From assembly GCA_004144345.1 (NCBI GenBank), contig SEEL01000034.1, positions 1 to 61,140 on the forward strand: a stretch of DNA of 61,140 nucleotides, in the 5' to 3' direction. Shown piece after piece: positions 20,481 through 28,444 of the stretch (the first letter of the stretch is position 1; every line of letters starts with the position of its first letter). This DNA comes from Hyphomicrobiales bacterium. Its GTDB lineage: Bacteria > Pseudomonadota > Alphaproteobacteria > Rhizobiales > Devosiaceae. Below the pieces are notes generated by a model that worked only from the letters and a program-made list of their open reading frames with translations, searched no databases and was not told where the DNA came from. The position numbers were made by a program, and so were the translations under genes.

Positions 20481-20637
20481 GCGTTTGGGGAGGCGCCGAG
20501 TCGGCCCTCGAACAGGGCCGGAATACGCATTCATCCGGACCTTAACTCAACTAGCGGATTCCCCAGCAAGCTCTAGGCTCACACCCCGATTTTGGGCCAA
20601 GTTATCCACGTCCCCCCAACACGGGTGTAAACTCCCC

Positions 20638-21390
20638 TCAGCTGGGTCGCACGGACGGAGTTCGCGACGAAGGACGCGCTCCAGCAGGCGGGCGGGCAGA
20701 GGCGTCCTCTGCCTGGGCCCCATGGGTTATGCGACGGGCTCTCCAGCGGCCCATGAAGGCCAGCATACGTGGAACGGGATTCTGCGACTGCCACGTAAAC
20801 AGCGGCGTCGCGTGCAGCAGCCTCATGCCGATCATGCCCAGCAGCACCACGCCGAACCAGGGGAACACCGGCACGAGGTCGGCCGTCATCGGCACGTCGC
20901 GGAAGAAGCCGATCCAGCTCAGCCATCGTGGGTTGAACAGTGCCGAACTGGCAAGCGGCAGCAGCAGGAACAGCGCCGCGGTGGCCCCGCTCACCCACAC
21001 TGGCGCGCGCACGAAGGGCAGGGCCATCAGCGAGAACAGCGCAATGGCGTGCAAGATGCCGAAATAGGCGAAATACTCACCAAACTGGAACCACGTTACA
21101 ACACTGACGCCGAGCGCCGCGGCAATCAGCAGCGCCTCGCGCTTCCAGAAGCCGCGCCAATTGATGCCGTCGCGATGCGCCAGCCACAGGCTCGCGCCCA
21201 CCAGCAGCAGGAAGCCCATCACGATCGAGCGCTGGAAGCTGATCCATTGCCAGTCGATGCCGATGCCGACGCTGATCACGCCCTCATAATTGAGGTCCCA
21301 CAGCAGGTGGTAGAGCGCCATCACCACGATGGCGATTCCGCGGAAAACATCGATGGATTGGCGGCGTGTGGCGGGCATGTCGCGGTTCAT
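20638..21390 (-). CDS. DUF1624 membrane protein with an abnormal C-terminus
   Basis: A 250-residue membrane protein of the DUF1624 family, related to heparan-alpha-glucosaminide N-acetyltransferase/acyltransferase folds. The N-terminus is typical (SIDVFRGIAIVVMALYHLLWDL) and five to six TM helices follow (IVMGFLLLVGASLWLA, LHAIALFSLMALPF, FPWFGVVLLGMIGMRLL). After residue ~205 (AFMGRW) the family normally continues into a last TM helix with a YLIHQP-like motif. Here the frame turns into an Arg/Ala/Ser/Pro-rich tail that looks like translated repeat DNA. The last helix is missing, so the gene is probably truncated by the adjoining intergenic sequence. Confidence 0.75.
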   Translation of the reverse strand: MNRDMPATRRQSIDVFRGIAIVVMALYHLLWDLNYEGVISVGIGIDWQWISFQRSIVMGFLLLVGASLWLAHRDGINWRGFWKREALLIAAALGVSVVTWFQFGEYFAYFGILHAIALFSLMALPFVRAPVWVSGATAALFLLLPLASSALFNPRWLSWIGFFRDVPMTADLVPVFPWFGVVLLGMIGMRLLHATPLFTWQSQNPVPRMLAFMGRWRARRITHGAQAEDASARPPAGARPSSRTPSVRPS

Positions 21391-21483
21391 GCCTCAATCC
21401 GGGGCAGGAGGGAACCCCTGCCGCATCGTCTCGTTACTGAGGCCATGCGGGGTCTTCGAACCCAACAAGAAAAGGTAACAAAC

Positions 21484-22089
21484 ATGCGCAAACTCCTCCT
21501 CGCCGGCGTCGCCGTGCTCTCCCTCGCCGCTGCCGCCCCGGCTCTCGCCCAGGATGCCGCGACCGGCGCCGGTGCAGCCATCGGCGCCACCAATGGCGCG
21601 ACCCTCGGCTTTATTTTTGGCGGCCCCATTGGCGCCATCGTTGGCGGCTTTTCGGGCGCTGTGATCGGTAGCACCGTTGCCGATGCCGCCGTCGAATATG
21701 CCGGCAATCACCCGGTCGAACAGGTCTATCTCGATGCCGACCTCGATGTCGGCGTCAATGTCGGCTCCGACGTGACGCTCTATCCCATCGAGGGCGATGC
21801 CGATCACTCCTACTTCTACGCCAATGGCCGGGTCTGGATCGTCGCCAACAGCTCGGGTGAGATCGTGGCCTCGCCGGGTTATGTCGTGCCGGAAACGGCG
21901 GTGGTCTACGTCAAGTCGAACCCCACCGCCTCGGTAACCATCGACGGCGACGTGACGCCGGGCTTCGTGCTCGATGCCAATGTCGATGTCGTCAACGTGC
22001 CCGACGCGCGCGGTTACGCCTATGTCTATGTCAACGATCGCCCGGCGCTGCTCGATGCGCGCTCGCGCACTGTCATCTGGATCGAGTGA
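21484..22089 (+). CDS. DUF1236 exported protein
   Basis: A 201-residue protein with a signal peptide (LLLAGVAVLSLAAAAPALAQ), a glycine-rich hydrophobic hairpin (GATLGFIFGGPIGAIVGGFS) of the glycine-zipper kind, and a C-terminal DUF1236 module (YVVPETAVVYVKSNP, then YAYVYVNDRPALLDARSRTV). DUF1236 proteins are common in Hyphomicrobiales; their role is unknown, and the glycine zipper suggests an envelope location. I chose ATG at 21484, where the signal peptide starts. A strong hairpin follows the stop codon. Confidence 0.85.
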   Translation: MRKLLLAGVAVLSLAAAAPALAQDAATGAGAAIGATNGATLGFIFGGPIGAIVGGFSGAVIGSTVADAAVEYAGNHPVEQVYLDADLDVGVNVGSDVTLYPIEGDADHSYFYANGRVWIVANSSGEIVASPGYVVPETAVVYVKSNPTASVTIDGDVTPGFVLDANVDVVNVPDARGYAYVYVNDRPALLDARSRTVIWIE

Positions 22090-22121
22090 CGCGGGGCCCT
22101 GTCTCCGCTAGGATCGCTGAA

Positions 22122-22145
22122 GGCCGGACACATCGTCCGGCCTTT
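22122..22145 (+). terminator. Rho-independent terminator after the DUF1236 gene
   Basis: GGCCGGAC-ACATC-GTCCGGCC is a perfect eight-base-pair stem with a five-base loop, followed by TTT. It separates the DUF1236 gene from the cNMP-Rdx operon. Confidence 0.8.
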
Positions 22146-22171
22146 GGTGTGTCCGCAGGCGAGGACCGGTG

Positions 22172-22585
22172 ATGGCAGAAGACTGGCTCAGGCGCGACTG
22201 GATTGCCCCCGGCATGGACCTCATCGAGCAGGGCGGCCGCACCGGCCAGCTCTATGTCCTCAAGGACGGCGAACTCGAAGTCCTCCGCGACGGCAAGCAT
22301 GTCACCACCATCCGCACCCCCGGCTCGGTCATCGGCGAAATGAGCATCCTGCTCGACGCGCCGCAGACCGCCACCGTGCGTGCCGTCAGCGCCGTCGATT
22401 TCTACGTCATCGACAATGCCATCGAGGTGCTGCGCACCCATCCCGACTGGCTGCTGCAGATCGCCCGCCTCCTGGCGCAGCGCGTCAACGCCACCACGGC
22501 GCAGCTCACGCGCGACAGCGACGACGGCGAAGCGCTGGTCATGCCGCAGAACTTCATGTCGAGCTGGGGCGACCCGACCCTATGA
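22172..22585 (+). CDS. Single-domain cyclic-nucleotide-binding-fold protein (paralogue 3)
   Basis: A 137-residue stand-alone cNMP-fold protein (APGMDLIEQGGRTGQLYVLK), the third copy in the window after the tandem pair at 3927-4850. The cassette reads GEMSILLDAPQTATVRA, with Q where the phosphate-binding arginine should be. No DNA-binding domain. GAGGACC precedes the ATG at 22172. It overlaps the next gene by four bases (ATGA), tying it to a Rdx/SelW-like redox protein. The three copies share this changed residue, so the family may sense something other than cAMP. Confidence 0.83.
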   Translation: MAEDWLRRDWIAPGMDLIEQGGRTGQLYVLKDGELEVLRDGKHVTTIRTPGSVIGEMSILLDAPQTATVRAVSAVDFYVIDNAIEVLRTHPDWLLQIARLLAQRVNATTAQLTRDSDDGEALVMPQNFMSSWGDPTL

Positions 22586-22869
22586 GCGACAAGCCCGTTC
22601 TGCGCATCACTTACTGCACCCAATGCAACTGGCTGCTGCGCGCCGCCTGGATGGCGCAGGAAGTGCTCTCCACCTTCTCGCTCGAAATGGGCGAGGTCAG
22701 TCTCATCCCCGGCACCGGCGGCATCTTCGAGATCCATCTCGACGGCGCGCTGCTCTGGGAGCGCAAGCGCGATGGCGGCTTTCCCGATGTGAAGCAGCTC
22801 AAGCAATTGGTGCGCGACCACATCGATCCCGGCCGTGATCTCGGCCATATCGACCGGCATGCGGAGTGA
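22582..22869 (+). CDS. Rdx/SelW-SelT-SelH family redox protein
   Basis: A 95-residue thioredoxin-like protein of the Rdx family. The CxxC active site is in YCTQCNWLLRAAWMAQEV near the N-terminus. The family feature GTGGIFEIHLDGALLWERK, with the conserved F-E-I/V segment, follows, then FPDVKQLKQLVRDHI. Bacterial members keep cysteine where animal homologues use selenocysteine. Translationally coupled to the upstream cNMP-fold gene (ATGA), which suggests the two act together; the target is unknown. Confidence 0.88.
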   Translation: MSDKPVLRITYCTQCNWLLRAAWMAQEVLSTFSLEMGEVSLIPGTGGIFEIHLDGALLWERKRDGGFPDVKQLKQLVRDHIDPGRDLGHIDRHAE

Positions 22870-22934
22870 AGCACTTGTACGAAGCCATGATCTCTCCCAC
22901 ATCTCAGCCGTCCCGAGCCAAGGAGCCCGTTTCG

Positions 22935-23447
22935 ATGTGGACTAATGTCGCCCGCGCCGCCGGCGCCGCCCTGCTGCTGTCGCTGCTTGCGGCGTGCGGC
23001 AACAATAGCGGCCAGGATGTCGGCAAGATCAATGTCGACTGGACCGGCAACGACATCGCCATCGAGGCGGTCGAGGACCCCGATGTGAAGGGCGTCGTCT
23101 GTCATGTCGCCTTTTTCAACCGCAGCCTGATCGACCGGCTGCAGCAGGGCAACTGGTTCGAGGACCCGTCCTACTCGGCCATCGACTGCGCCGCCTCCGG
23201 CCCGATCACCGTGGGCAATATCTCGACCCGCGCGGGCGGCGAGGAGATCTTCAAGCAGCAGCGCTCGCTGATCTGGAAGTCGCTGCGCGTCACCCGCGTC
23301 TACGACCAGGCGAACAATTCGCTGGTCTATCTCGCCCATGCCCGCGAACTGCAGCTCGGCTCGGCCAAGATGTCGCTGTCGGTGGTCCCGCTTAACGGCC
23401 AGGACGTCACCTGGCAGAATGGCAATCCAGTAGCCGCCACAAATTGA
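22935..23447 (+). CDS. creA: CreA family lipoprotein
   Basis: A 170-residue exported protein of the CreA family, of unknown function. The match is strong: IGKINVDWTGNDIAIEA-type opening (here VGKINVDWTGNDIAIEAVED), GVVCHVAFFNRSLIDRL, GNWFEDPS and the conserved C near ASGPITVG. A lipobox is present (LLSLLAACGNN), so the protein is probably lipidated. I chose ATG at 22935 because AAGGAG lies 10 bases upstream and the signal starts there. E. coli CreA is of similar length (about 157). A hairpin (23456-23478) follows. Confidence 0.9.
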   Translation: MWTNVARAAGAALLLSLLAACGNNSGQDVGKINVDWTGNDIAIEAVEDPDVKGVVCHVAFFNRSLIDRLQQGNWFEDPSYSAIDCAASGPITVGNISTRAGGEEIFKQQRSLIWKSLRVTRVYDQANNSLVYLAHARELQLGSAKMSLSVVPLNGQDVTWQNGNPVAATN

Positions 23448-23455
23448 ATCAAATC

Positions 23456-23478
23456 GGCCCGCCGATCTAAGGCGGGCC
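23456..23478 (+). terminator. Hairpin after creA
   Basis: GGCCCGCC-GATCTAA-GGCGGGCC is a perfect eight-base-pair stem. No T-run follows, so it may be a terminator or an mRNA 3'-end stabiliser. Confidence 0.55.
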
Positions 23479-23506
23479 GCAACCGGCGGGGTCGCGAAAT
23501 GGCCCC

Positions 23507-23689
23507 ATGAACCCGCTCTTCAGTTTCTTCAACGGCGAGAACGCAGCGCTGATGGCCAGTGTGGTGGCCTTCGTCGCCTTCTTCCTCATCGCCCGCGTCG
23601 CCCGCGCCCGCCAGGGCGTCGCCTTCGCCTTCGCGTTCACCCCGCTGCTCGCCTTCTTCGCCATCCAGGTCGCAGCATCCGCCGCCTGA
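23507..23689 (+). CDS. Small membrane protein (60 aa)
   Basis: A 60-residue protein with two likely TM helices (LMASVVAFVAFFLIARVA and VAFAFAFTPLLAFFAIQVAA) joined by a basic turn (RARQG). No family is recognised. It lies between creA and the peroxiredoxin gene on the same strand. The hydrophobic pattern is protein-like, but the ribosome-binding site is weak, so confidence is moderate. Confidence 0.5.
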   Translation: MNPLFSFFNGENAALMASVVAFVAFFLIARVARARQGVAFAFAFTPLLAFFAIQVAASAA

Positions 23690-23811
23690 CCCGATCGCGA
23701 AACGGGTTGTCCCCGGGGCAGCCAAAAACACAAAACCTTTCCCCCGCAGCCTCTGCCCGGCTGGTCACGGAAATCGGATAGTCCTCCCCAACCGGAAAGG
23801 ACTGACGACCA

Positions 23812-24447
23812 ATGGCCATTCTCATCGGCGATACTGCCCCCGATTTCGAAGCTGAAACCAGCGCCGGGCATATCCATTTCTACAACTACATCGACGGCAA
23901 ATGGGCCGTCCTGTTCTCGCACCCCAAGAACTTTACCCCCGTCTGCACCACCGAGCTCGGCTACACCGCCAAGCTGAAGCCCGAGTTCGACAAGCGGGGC
24001 GTCGTCGTGCTGGGCCTTTCCGTTGATGAGCTCAAGAACCACGAGGGCTGGAGCAAGGACATCGAGGAGACCCAGGGCACCAGGCTCAATTTCCCGCTGA
24101 TCGCCGATCCCACCCGCGAGATCGCCACCAAATACGAGATGATCCACCCCAACGCCGACAATTCGCTGACGGTCCGTTCGGTCTTCGTCATCGGCCCGGA
24201 CAAGAAGGTGAGGCTCAAGATCGAATACCCGGCCTCGACCGGCCGCAATTTCGATGAGGTGCTGCGTGTCATCGACAGCCTGCAACTCACCGCCAAGCAT
24301 TCGGTGGCCACGCCCGTGAACTGGAAGCAGGGCGAGGACGTGATCATCGCCTCCTCGCTCAATGACGAGGCGGCCAAGGCGAAATTCCCCAATGGCTGGA
24401 CGGCGCCGCGCCCCTATATCCGCATCGTGCCGCAGCCGGCCGGCTGA
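23812..24447 (+). CDS. 1-Cys peroxiredoxin (Prx6 type)
   Basis: A 211-residue thiol peroxidase of the Prx6/1-Cys subfamily, which reduces peroxides in the cytoplasm. The peroxidatic site is HPKNFTPVCTTELG. The family's long C-terminal domain is present (VATPVNWKQGEDVIIASSLNDEAA, then GWTAPRPYIRIVPQP). There is no resolving cysteine near the C-terminus. Length is normal for Prx6 (about 210-220). Monocistronic; a hairpin follows it. Confidence 0.94.
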   Translation: MAILIGDTAPDFEAETSAGHIHFYNYIDGKWAVLFSHPKNFTPVCTTELGYTAKLKPEFDKRGVVVLGLSVDELKNHEGWSKDIEETQGTRLNFPLIADPTREIATKYEMIHPNADNSLTVRSVFVIGPDKKVRLKIEYPASTGRNFDEVLRVIDSLQLTAKHSVATPVNWKQGEDVIIASSLNDEAAKAKFPNGWTAPRPYIRIVPQPAG

Positions 24448-24475
24448 GCTTTCGCAAAGATCTCCTGACCAACTG

Positions 24476-24502
24476 GGCCGCTCGGCAAGGTGCGGCTCTT
24501 TG
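24476..24502 (+). terminator. Likely terminator after the peroxiredoxin gene
   Basis: GCCGC and GCGGC pair around a ten-base loop, and TCTTTG follows. The stem is short but well placed. Confidence 0.55.
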
Positions 24503-24506
24503 TTCG

Positions 24507-24770
24507 TCAGGCCGGCCCGCGCAGCGCCCGGCTGATCGAGCCGAGCAGCATGATCACGCGGCCAAAGCCCATCAGCAGCAGCCCGCCAATGAATGGCGTC
24601 AGCGCCCAGTTGAGCCGCCCCGCGACGCCGGCCAGCAGCGCCAGCCAGTCGGCCCCGCTGTTGAAGCCGTTGACGAGCGTGGTGTAGATCGCCGGCGCTT
24701 CGAAGGCGGCGACCGCGACAGTGACGACGGCCGAGATCAGGCCGATCAGATAGAGCAGGATGGCAATCAT
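24507..24770 (-). CDS. Small membrane protein (87 aa)
   Basis: An 87-residue protein with two or three hydrophobic segments (MIAILLYLIGLISAVVTVAVAAF and FIGGLLLMGFGRVIMLLGSI). No family is recognised. It is convergent with the peroxiredoxin gene and overlaps the end of its terminator region. Confidence 0.55.
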   Translation of the reverse strand: MIAILLYLIGLISAVVTVAVAAFEAPAIYTTLVNGFNSGADWLALLAGVAGRLNWALTPFIGGLLLMGFGRVIMLLGSISRALRGPA

Positions 24771-24876
24771 CTGGGGCCCCCGGAGCCGCTGGATGGGCGG
24801 AGTAGAATCGGGCCGCGCCGCGCCGTCAACGCCCCATCCCCCGGCTTTCGCCCGATCTGCACGGCAAAGCGCTGCG

Positions 24877-25236
24877 CTAGGGGGCGAGCTCGAGCCCGAG
24901 CTCCGCCCGCAGCTTGCGCGTCAGCTTGCCGGCGATCAGCGCGTAGGAGGCGGCGACATAGGCCTTGAGCTCGGCCTCGCTGAGCGCCGCGCCCTTTTCG
25001 ACCGCCACCCATTGCCGCTTGGCGAAATAGGCCGCCTGACCGATGCCCGCGATGCTGGTCAGCCCCTCGAACGACATCTCGGAGACCTTGAACACGATCT
25101 GCGAGCCGTCATTGGAACAGAGCGCAAACACCTTGCCGGCGATCTTGGCGACATGCGCCTCCCACTGTTCGGAGATGACGGCGCCCTTGAGGCCCGCAAT
25201 GTAGCGGTCGAAGGCCTTTGCGCTGTGCAGTGCCAT
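24877..25236 (-). CDS. MmcQ/YjbR-like protein
   Basis: A 119-residue protein with the MmcQ/YjbR layout: a short N-terminal helix, EQWEAHVAKIAGKVFALC, IVFKVSEMSFEGLT, then AAYFAKRQWVAVEKG and the helical end AYVAASYALIAGKLTRKLR. The fold is CyaY-like; a DNA-binding role has been suggested for some members but is not shown here. It sits 15 bases downstream of a small membrane-protein gene on the same strand. Confidence 0.8.
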   Translation of the reverse strand: MALHSAKAFDRYIAGLKGAVISEQWEAHVAKIAGKVFALCSNDGSQIVFKVSEMSFEGLTSIAGIGQAAYFAKRQWVAVEKGAALSEAELKAYVAASYALIAGKLTRKLRAELGLELAP

Positions 25237-25251
25237 CGGCCCGCCTCCCGC

Positions 25252-25575
25252 CTAGATGTGGTCTTGCCGGAGGAACACGCGCTCGCGCCGCGACCGGCCG
25301 GCCCAGGCGAGCAGCAGCCCCGGCACCCCGACCACGGCCCAGCCCGGAAACCCCAGAATCGCCGACACCACGGGGTTGAGCAGCGGTCCGAAGAGCCGCG
25401 TCTCGAGAAAATCGCGCAGCCCGAGGAGGCTCGCGGCGTGGATCTGGGTCCAGGTCGCCTCGAGCGGCGTGAACACGAGGCCATTGGCCGCAAGCGAGCG
25501 CGTCCCGTCGATGATCAACAGGATCAGCGCCAAGGCGATCAGCAATGTGCCCACAACCCTGAGGAGAAGCCGCAT
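25252..25575 (-). CDS. Small inner-membrane protein (107 aa)
   Basis: A 107-residue protein with an N-terminal TM helix (VVGTLLIALALILLIIDG), a central amphipathic stretch (ATWTQIHAASLLGLRDF), a second helix (GWAVVGVPGLLLAWAG) and a basic tail. I do not recognise a named family. ATG at 25575 is chosen because the hydrophobic N-terminus begins there; the open frame further upstream runs antisense to the tRNA and is not coding. Probably co-transcribed with the MmcQ/YjbR gene. Confidence 0.65.
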   Translation of the reverse strand: MRLLLRVVGTLLIALALILLIIDGTRSLAANGLVFTPLEATWTQIHAASLLGLRDFLETRLFGPLLNPVVSAILGFPGWAVVGVPGLLLAWAGRSRRERVFLRQDHI

Positions 25576-25811
25576 GCGTCCGTCTCTGCCCCGCCCGGCG
25601 GTGTGCCCGGCAGAAGGGAAATTTCGCCCTTGTTGCATGGGCTTTCGCCGCCGCACAAGCCGGGTTGGCGCCGCGTGGCTCACAAAGCGTCTCCCGGCTT
25701 GCGGTCGAGCCAGCGATGAGTATATTGCGCGCGCCTTCGGAGGGGTGTTCCGCCCCCTCTTGCCGCCCTGCGGCAAGGCAGTTCGCCGTAAGTTCGGCGT
25801 CCGCGAAACGC

Positions 25812-25901
25812 GGAGAGATGGCCGAGTGGTCGAAGGCGCACGCCTGGAAAGTGTGTAGGCGGGTAACCGTCTCAAGGGTTCGAATCCCTTTCTCTCCGCC
25901 A
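25812..25901 (+). tRNA. tRNA-Ser (anticodon GGA)
   Basis: A 90-base serine tRNA including an encoded CCA. The acceptor stem GGAGAGA pairs with TCTCTCC. The anticodon loop is CTGGAAA, giving GGA. The long variable arm typical of class II tRNAs follows (TAGGCGGGTAACCGTCTC), then the T-loop GGTTCGAATCC. Discriminator G and CCA lie at 25898-25901. It is also the left boundary of the island-like region: its last four bases begin a direct repeat found again at 60786. Confidence 0.97.
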
Positions 25902-26090
25902 TTAACCTCTTATTTTTTAAGAATATTTTGGCATCCGGTAAAGCGGCACCCTAAGTGTTTGAAATGTCGACACTAGGTTGCGTCTGCGTCACCATAAGTC
26001 TCCTAGAGACCACCCTTCCAAGCCGTTACGGCCGCCGCCAAGGCCCCCTTTCTCTAATGGCCACTTTCAAGGACGGCTTAGCCAGCCAAT
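25898..26090. repeat. Left copy of a diverged ~190-bp direct repeat at the tRNA 3' end
   Basis: This stretch aligns with 60786-60977 with almost no gaps (193 versus 192 bases), at roughly two-thirds identity by eye. Blocks kept in both: CCGCCATTAACC (starting one base inside the acceptor end), TAAAGCGGC, TTTGAAATGTCGACAC, GAGACCACCCTTCCA, GGCCGCCGC, TTTCTCTA and GGCTTAGC. The two copies enclose about 34.7 kb. They may be att-type ends or the flanks of an ancestral tRNA duplication. Confidence 0.75.
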
Positions 26091-26092
26091 TG

Positions 26093-26254
26093 CAGGTCCG
26101 CGTCACCTACCGGGGCAAGTCCGTGGTGGTGCGGATCAATGATCGCGGGCCGTTCATCAAGGGCCGGTCGCTGGACCTGTCGCGGGCAGCAGCGGCGAAG
26201 CTCGGCATGATCGAGGCGGGCATCGTCACGGTCTGCGCAACGAAGCTGAAATAA
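26093..26254 (+). pseudogene. RlpA-type double-psi beta-barrel remnant
   Basis: About 53 codons (QVRVTYRGKSVVVRINDRGP, then KGRSLDLSRAAAAKLGM) match the C-terminal half of the RlpA/DPBB lytic transglycosylase domain, including the RINDRGPF and DLS signatures. The N-terminal half with the signal peptide and the GxASWYG segment is missing. Upstream of 26090 the sequence is the tRNA-linked direct repeat, so the gene was cut at that junction. Most likely a dead fragment. Confidence 0.75.
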
Positions 26255-26675
26255 TAAAGACGATTTCACGAATTCAGCCATCGGCGTTTGCGACGGGCTG
26301 CGCTTTAGCCCAATTCCAGACCGGGCGACGAAGTAGGTTGCGCCCAACTCCGGCGCCCGGACCACTTCTGGACTGACGCAGAAGCAATCGACCGTGCGCT
26401 TGATCTGTTAAACATGCAACCGCCAAAGTGAATCACGTGGTTCGGTAAGTCCGCTGCCAATTGGAAAGAAGAGTTCAATTGCCAAGTCGGCCCAATCTTT
26501 ACTGGCCGGGCCGTCGAGCGTAACCAAAGGATCATGTAAGGGGCGCGGCGCGAACGCCGCTACTCGGGCCCAATGGCCAGGCGGCCCAAGTCGGCACCCA
26601 GGGTAAGTGCCGAACCCCGCGCTGGAATGTAGACGGTGCGAAATAGTTCCCGTCGGCTTTGGTGGCGAGGCTGAG
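26255..26675. other. Intergenic stretch with no supported gene
   Basis: About 420 bases between the rlpA remnant and the next minus-strand gene. Composition is less GC-biased than the core. I see no conserved protein, RNA fold or repeat. Confidence 0.4.
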
Positions 26676-27023
26676 CTAATGGCCCAACTGCTGCCTAAGG
26701 CGGGCTACGGTGGCGTCGACATCGTCCAGCGCCCTCTCGACATCGGCGATCCGGCTATTGGCGAGCAGCCTTCGCGGGGCGTTCATTAAGCTCTCTAGGA
26801 GGGCTACCCGCGCAGCCTGCGTGTCAGCCAGTATCTCATGGCATCGAGTGAGTATCTCCTCCCGCTCCTGCTTGGTAGCGCGGCGATCTACCAGGACGGC
26901 AAAGCGGGCCAAGTCCATGCGCCAGGGGCCAAACCGTTGCAGCGTTTCCCTTATTGCCCGGCGAGCATCGGCGTTGGTGGTGTCGATTTGCCGGCGCTTT
27001 CTCTCCGGTAGATTTGGCTCCAT
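26676..27023 (-). CDS. Hypothetical helical protein (115 aa)
   Basis: A 115-residue, strongly helical and charged protein (DTTNADARRAIRETLQRFG, RATKQEREEILTRCHEILA, RIADVERALDDVDATVARLR). The C-terminus looks like a coiled coil. No family is recognised. ATG at 27023 is preferred; the frame extends upstream over the next gene with non-protein-like composition. It lies 7 bases downstream of the DUF3606-like gene on the same strand, probably one operon. Confidence 0.55.
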   Translation of the reverse strand: MEPNLPERKRRQIDTTNADARRAIRETLQRFGPWRMDLARFAVLVDRRATKQEREEILTRCHEILADTQAARVALLESLMNAPRRLLANSRIADVERALDDVDATVARLRQQLGH

Positions 27024-27030
27024 TGGCGCG

Positions 27031-27210
27031 TCACCCTGTGCGCTTCTTCTTGTCGGCCTCAGCAAGGGCGTTGGCCTTTTCGCGGCTGCGGCCGGCGCGC
27101 TGCAGGATGCCTCGTGCGTCCGCCGCAGTGATCCGGTGCTTCTTGGCGAAATAGACGACTTCGTACTGCTGCTCGGCAGCGACAAGCTTGCGGTCCATCT
27201 TCTTGGCCAA
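27031..27210 (-). CDS. DUF3606-like small protein
   Basis: A 59-residue protein with the DUF3606 pattern: YEVVYFAKKHRITAADARGI followed by a short helix and a lysine-rich end. DUF3606 proteins are small and widespread in Hyphomicrobiales; function unknown. The TTG at 27210 is chosen because GGGAGG lies six bases upstream. It is upstream of the 115-aa gene. Confidence 0.65.
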   Translation of the reverse strand: MAKKMDRKLVAAEQQYEVVYFAKKHRITAADARGILQRAGRSREKANALAEADKKKRTG

Positions 27211-27367
27211 CGGAAACCTCCCTTGCGATTTCGCAAGAACTTTGAGCGGCGGCAATCTGTTCCCTGGGGCGGAGCGCATTTCTGGCGCAGCCTAGCGCGC
27301 TCAAACCGCTCATTCGCCTAATCGCGATTGACCGTGCTTTTTTAGGTAGAAGGGTCTACTGCGGCGC

Positions 27368-27601
27368 ATGGCCCAATACTATTTCCACATTAGATCCGGC
27401 GACCAAGTCTACAATGACAGCGACGGTGTCGATCTGGGCGGCCTTCCGGCCGCGTGGATGTATGCTCTGGATCTTGCCCGCAGCCTGCTGGACCGGCGGA
27501 CGATGGGCGGGTTAGTCCGAGAGCAGTCGATCGAAATCGGCGACGGCACCCACTCGGTCATCGCATCCCTTCCGTTCGAGCGGGCCAGAACGAGCCACTG
27601 A
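27368..27601 (+). CDS. DUF6894 family protein
   Basis: A 77-residue protein with the DUF6894 signature: Y-Y-F-H-I-R near the N-terminus (MAQYYFHIRSGDQVYNDSDG), then the helical middle (WMYALDLARSLLDRR). Function unknown; these are common on alphaproteobacterial chromosomes and islands. A second member lies at 28445-28672. Confidence 0.75.
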   Translation: MAQYYFHIRSGDQVYNDSDGVDLGGLPAAWMYALDLARSLLDRRTMGGLVREQSIEIGDGTHSVIASLPFERARTSH

Positions 27602-27673
27602 CCGGCTGGCTGACTCAACTTTTCGGCTCCTCGCACGTATATAAGGCCATGGCAAAGTCCCCGCGTGAAACCA

Positions 27674-27934
27674 TTAGAATCTGCCGTCTGCCCAAGGTCG
27701 GCGACAGGACAATGGCGGCCACCGGTCTCGAACATAGTGCGCCAGTTCCACCCCATCCACTCCGGGCATGTTGACGTCGGTCAGAAGGACGTGGATGTCG
27801 CTTCGCGCTTCGAGGATGGCGATTGCCTGCGCGGCGCTCTCAGCCTCGACAGTGTCATAGCCGGCGTCTTCGACCATCAGAACATTGGTGAGCCTGACCA
27901 GCGCGTCGTCATCGACAACGAGTATAGTGGCCAC
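27674..27934 (-). pseudogene. Truncated response-regulator receiver domain
   Basis: About 75 codons match the first three-fifths of a CheY-like receiver: ATILVVDDDALVR (acidic pocket), then HVLLTDVNMPGVDG with the phospho-acceptor aspartate. After HYVRDRWPP the frame ends in unrelated residues, so the conserved T/S and K (beta4-beta5) are missing. A single frameshift does not recover a convincing C-terminus in the next frame. GTG at 27934 has AGGGGA upstream. Most likely a decayed gene; no kinase is nearby. Confidence 0.7.
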
Positions 27935-28073
27935 GTCGATGTCCCCTGAGCGTAGCGATGTACCTGCCGCGCCAGCCCAGGTTGTTGGAAGGCAAGAAGG
28001 TTCCATGGCGTCGGCAACATAAGACTTCCCGCCGCAACTGGCTTATAGCGAGACAGCAATCGGGGGAGAGGCT

Positions 28074-28304
28074 ATGGGGCCGACAATCGCTATCGTTCTT
28101 GGATACGCCTTCAATGCCATCGGGACGGTGCTTATGGTCCGCTATGGCCTGCCCTATTCGCTTCCGATCCTCGGCTTGATCCGTAAGGCCTTGACCGAGC
28201 CGGAAGCCGATGAAGACGACAAGCGGCACATGCTGGGCGCCGTCGGCCTCGTCTTGCTGGTGTTCGGAACACTGCTGCAAATCGTGTCGGTCGTGCTTGC
28301 CTGA
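28074..28304 (+). CDS. Small membrane protein (76 aa), intact copy of a duplicated gene
   Basis: A 76-residue protein with two TM helices (IAIVLGYAFNAIGTVLMVRYG and MLGAVGLVLLVFGTLLQIVSVVL) and an acidic loop (TEPEADEDDKRH). GGGGGAGAGG precedes the ATG. A second, frameshifted copy lies at 29656. No named family is recognised. The duplication and the good ribosome-binding site argue that it is, or was, a real gene. Confidence 0.65.
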   Translation: MGPTIAIVLGYAFNAIGTVLMVRYGLPYSLPILGLIRKALTEPEADEDDKRHMLGAVGLVLLVFGTLLQIVSVVLA

Positions 28305-28444
28305 CGTGTGCGGCAACGGCTCTCAGCCCGGCTTCATTCTTGTGCCCGGTAGTGAATCGGCTTGACGCGGCCCGCTACATACGGGACCGGGGCGCCATCC
28401 CGGCCCGATCTCAATGGCCGGGCGAATAACTCCCGGACTGGCTG

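Noticed and set aside
22582-22869. Possible selenoprotein (SelW-like)
   Set aside because: The active site is CxxC with ordinary cysteine codons; no in-frame TGA is involved.
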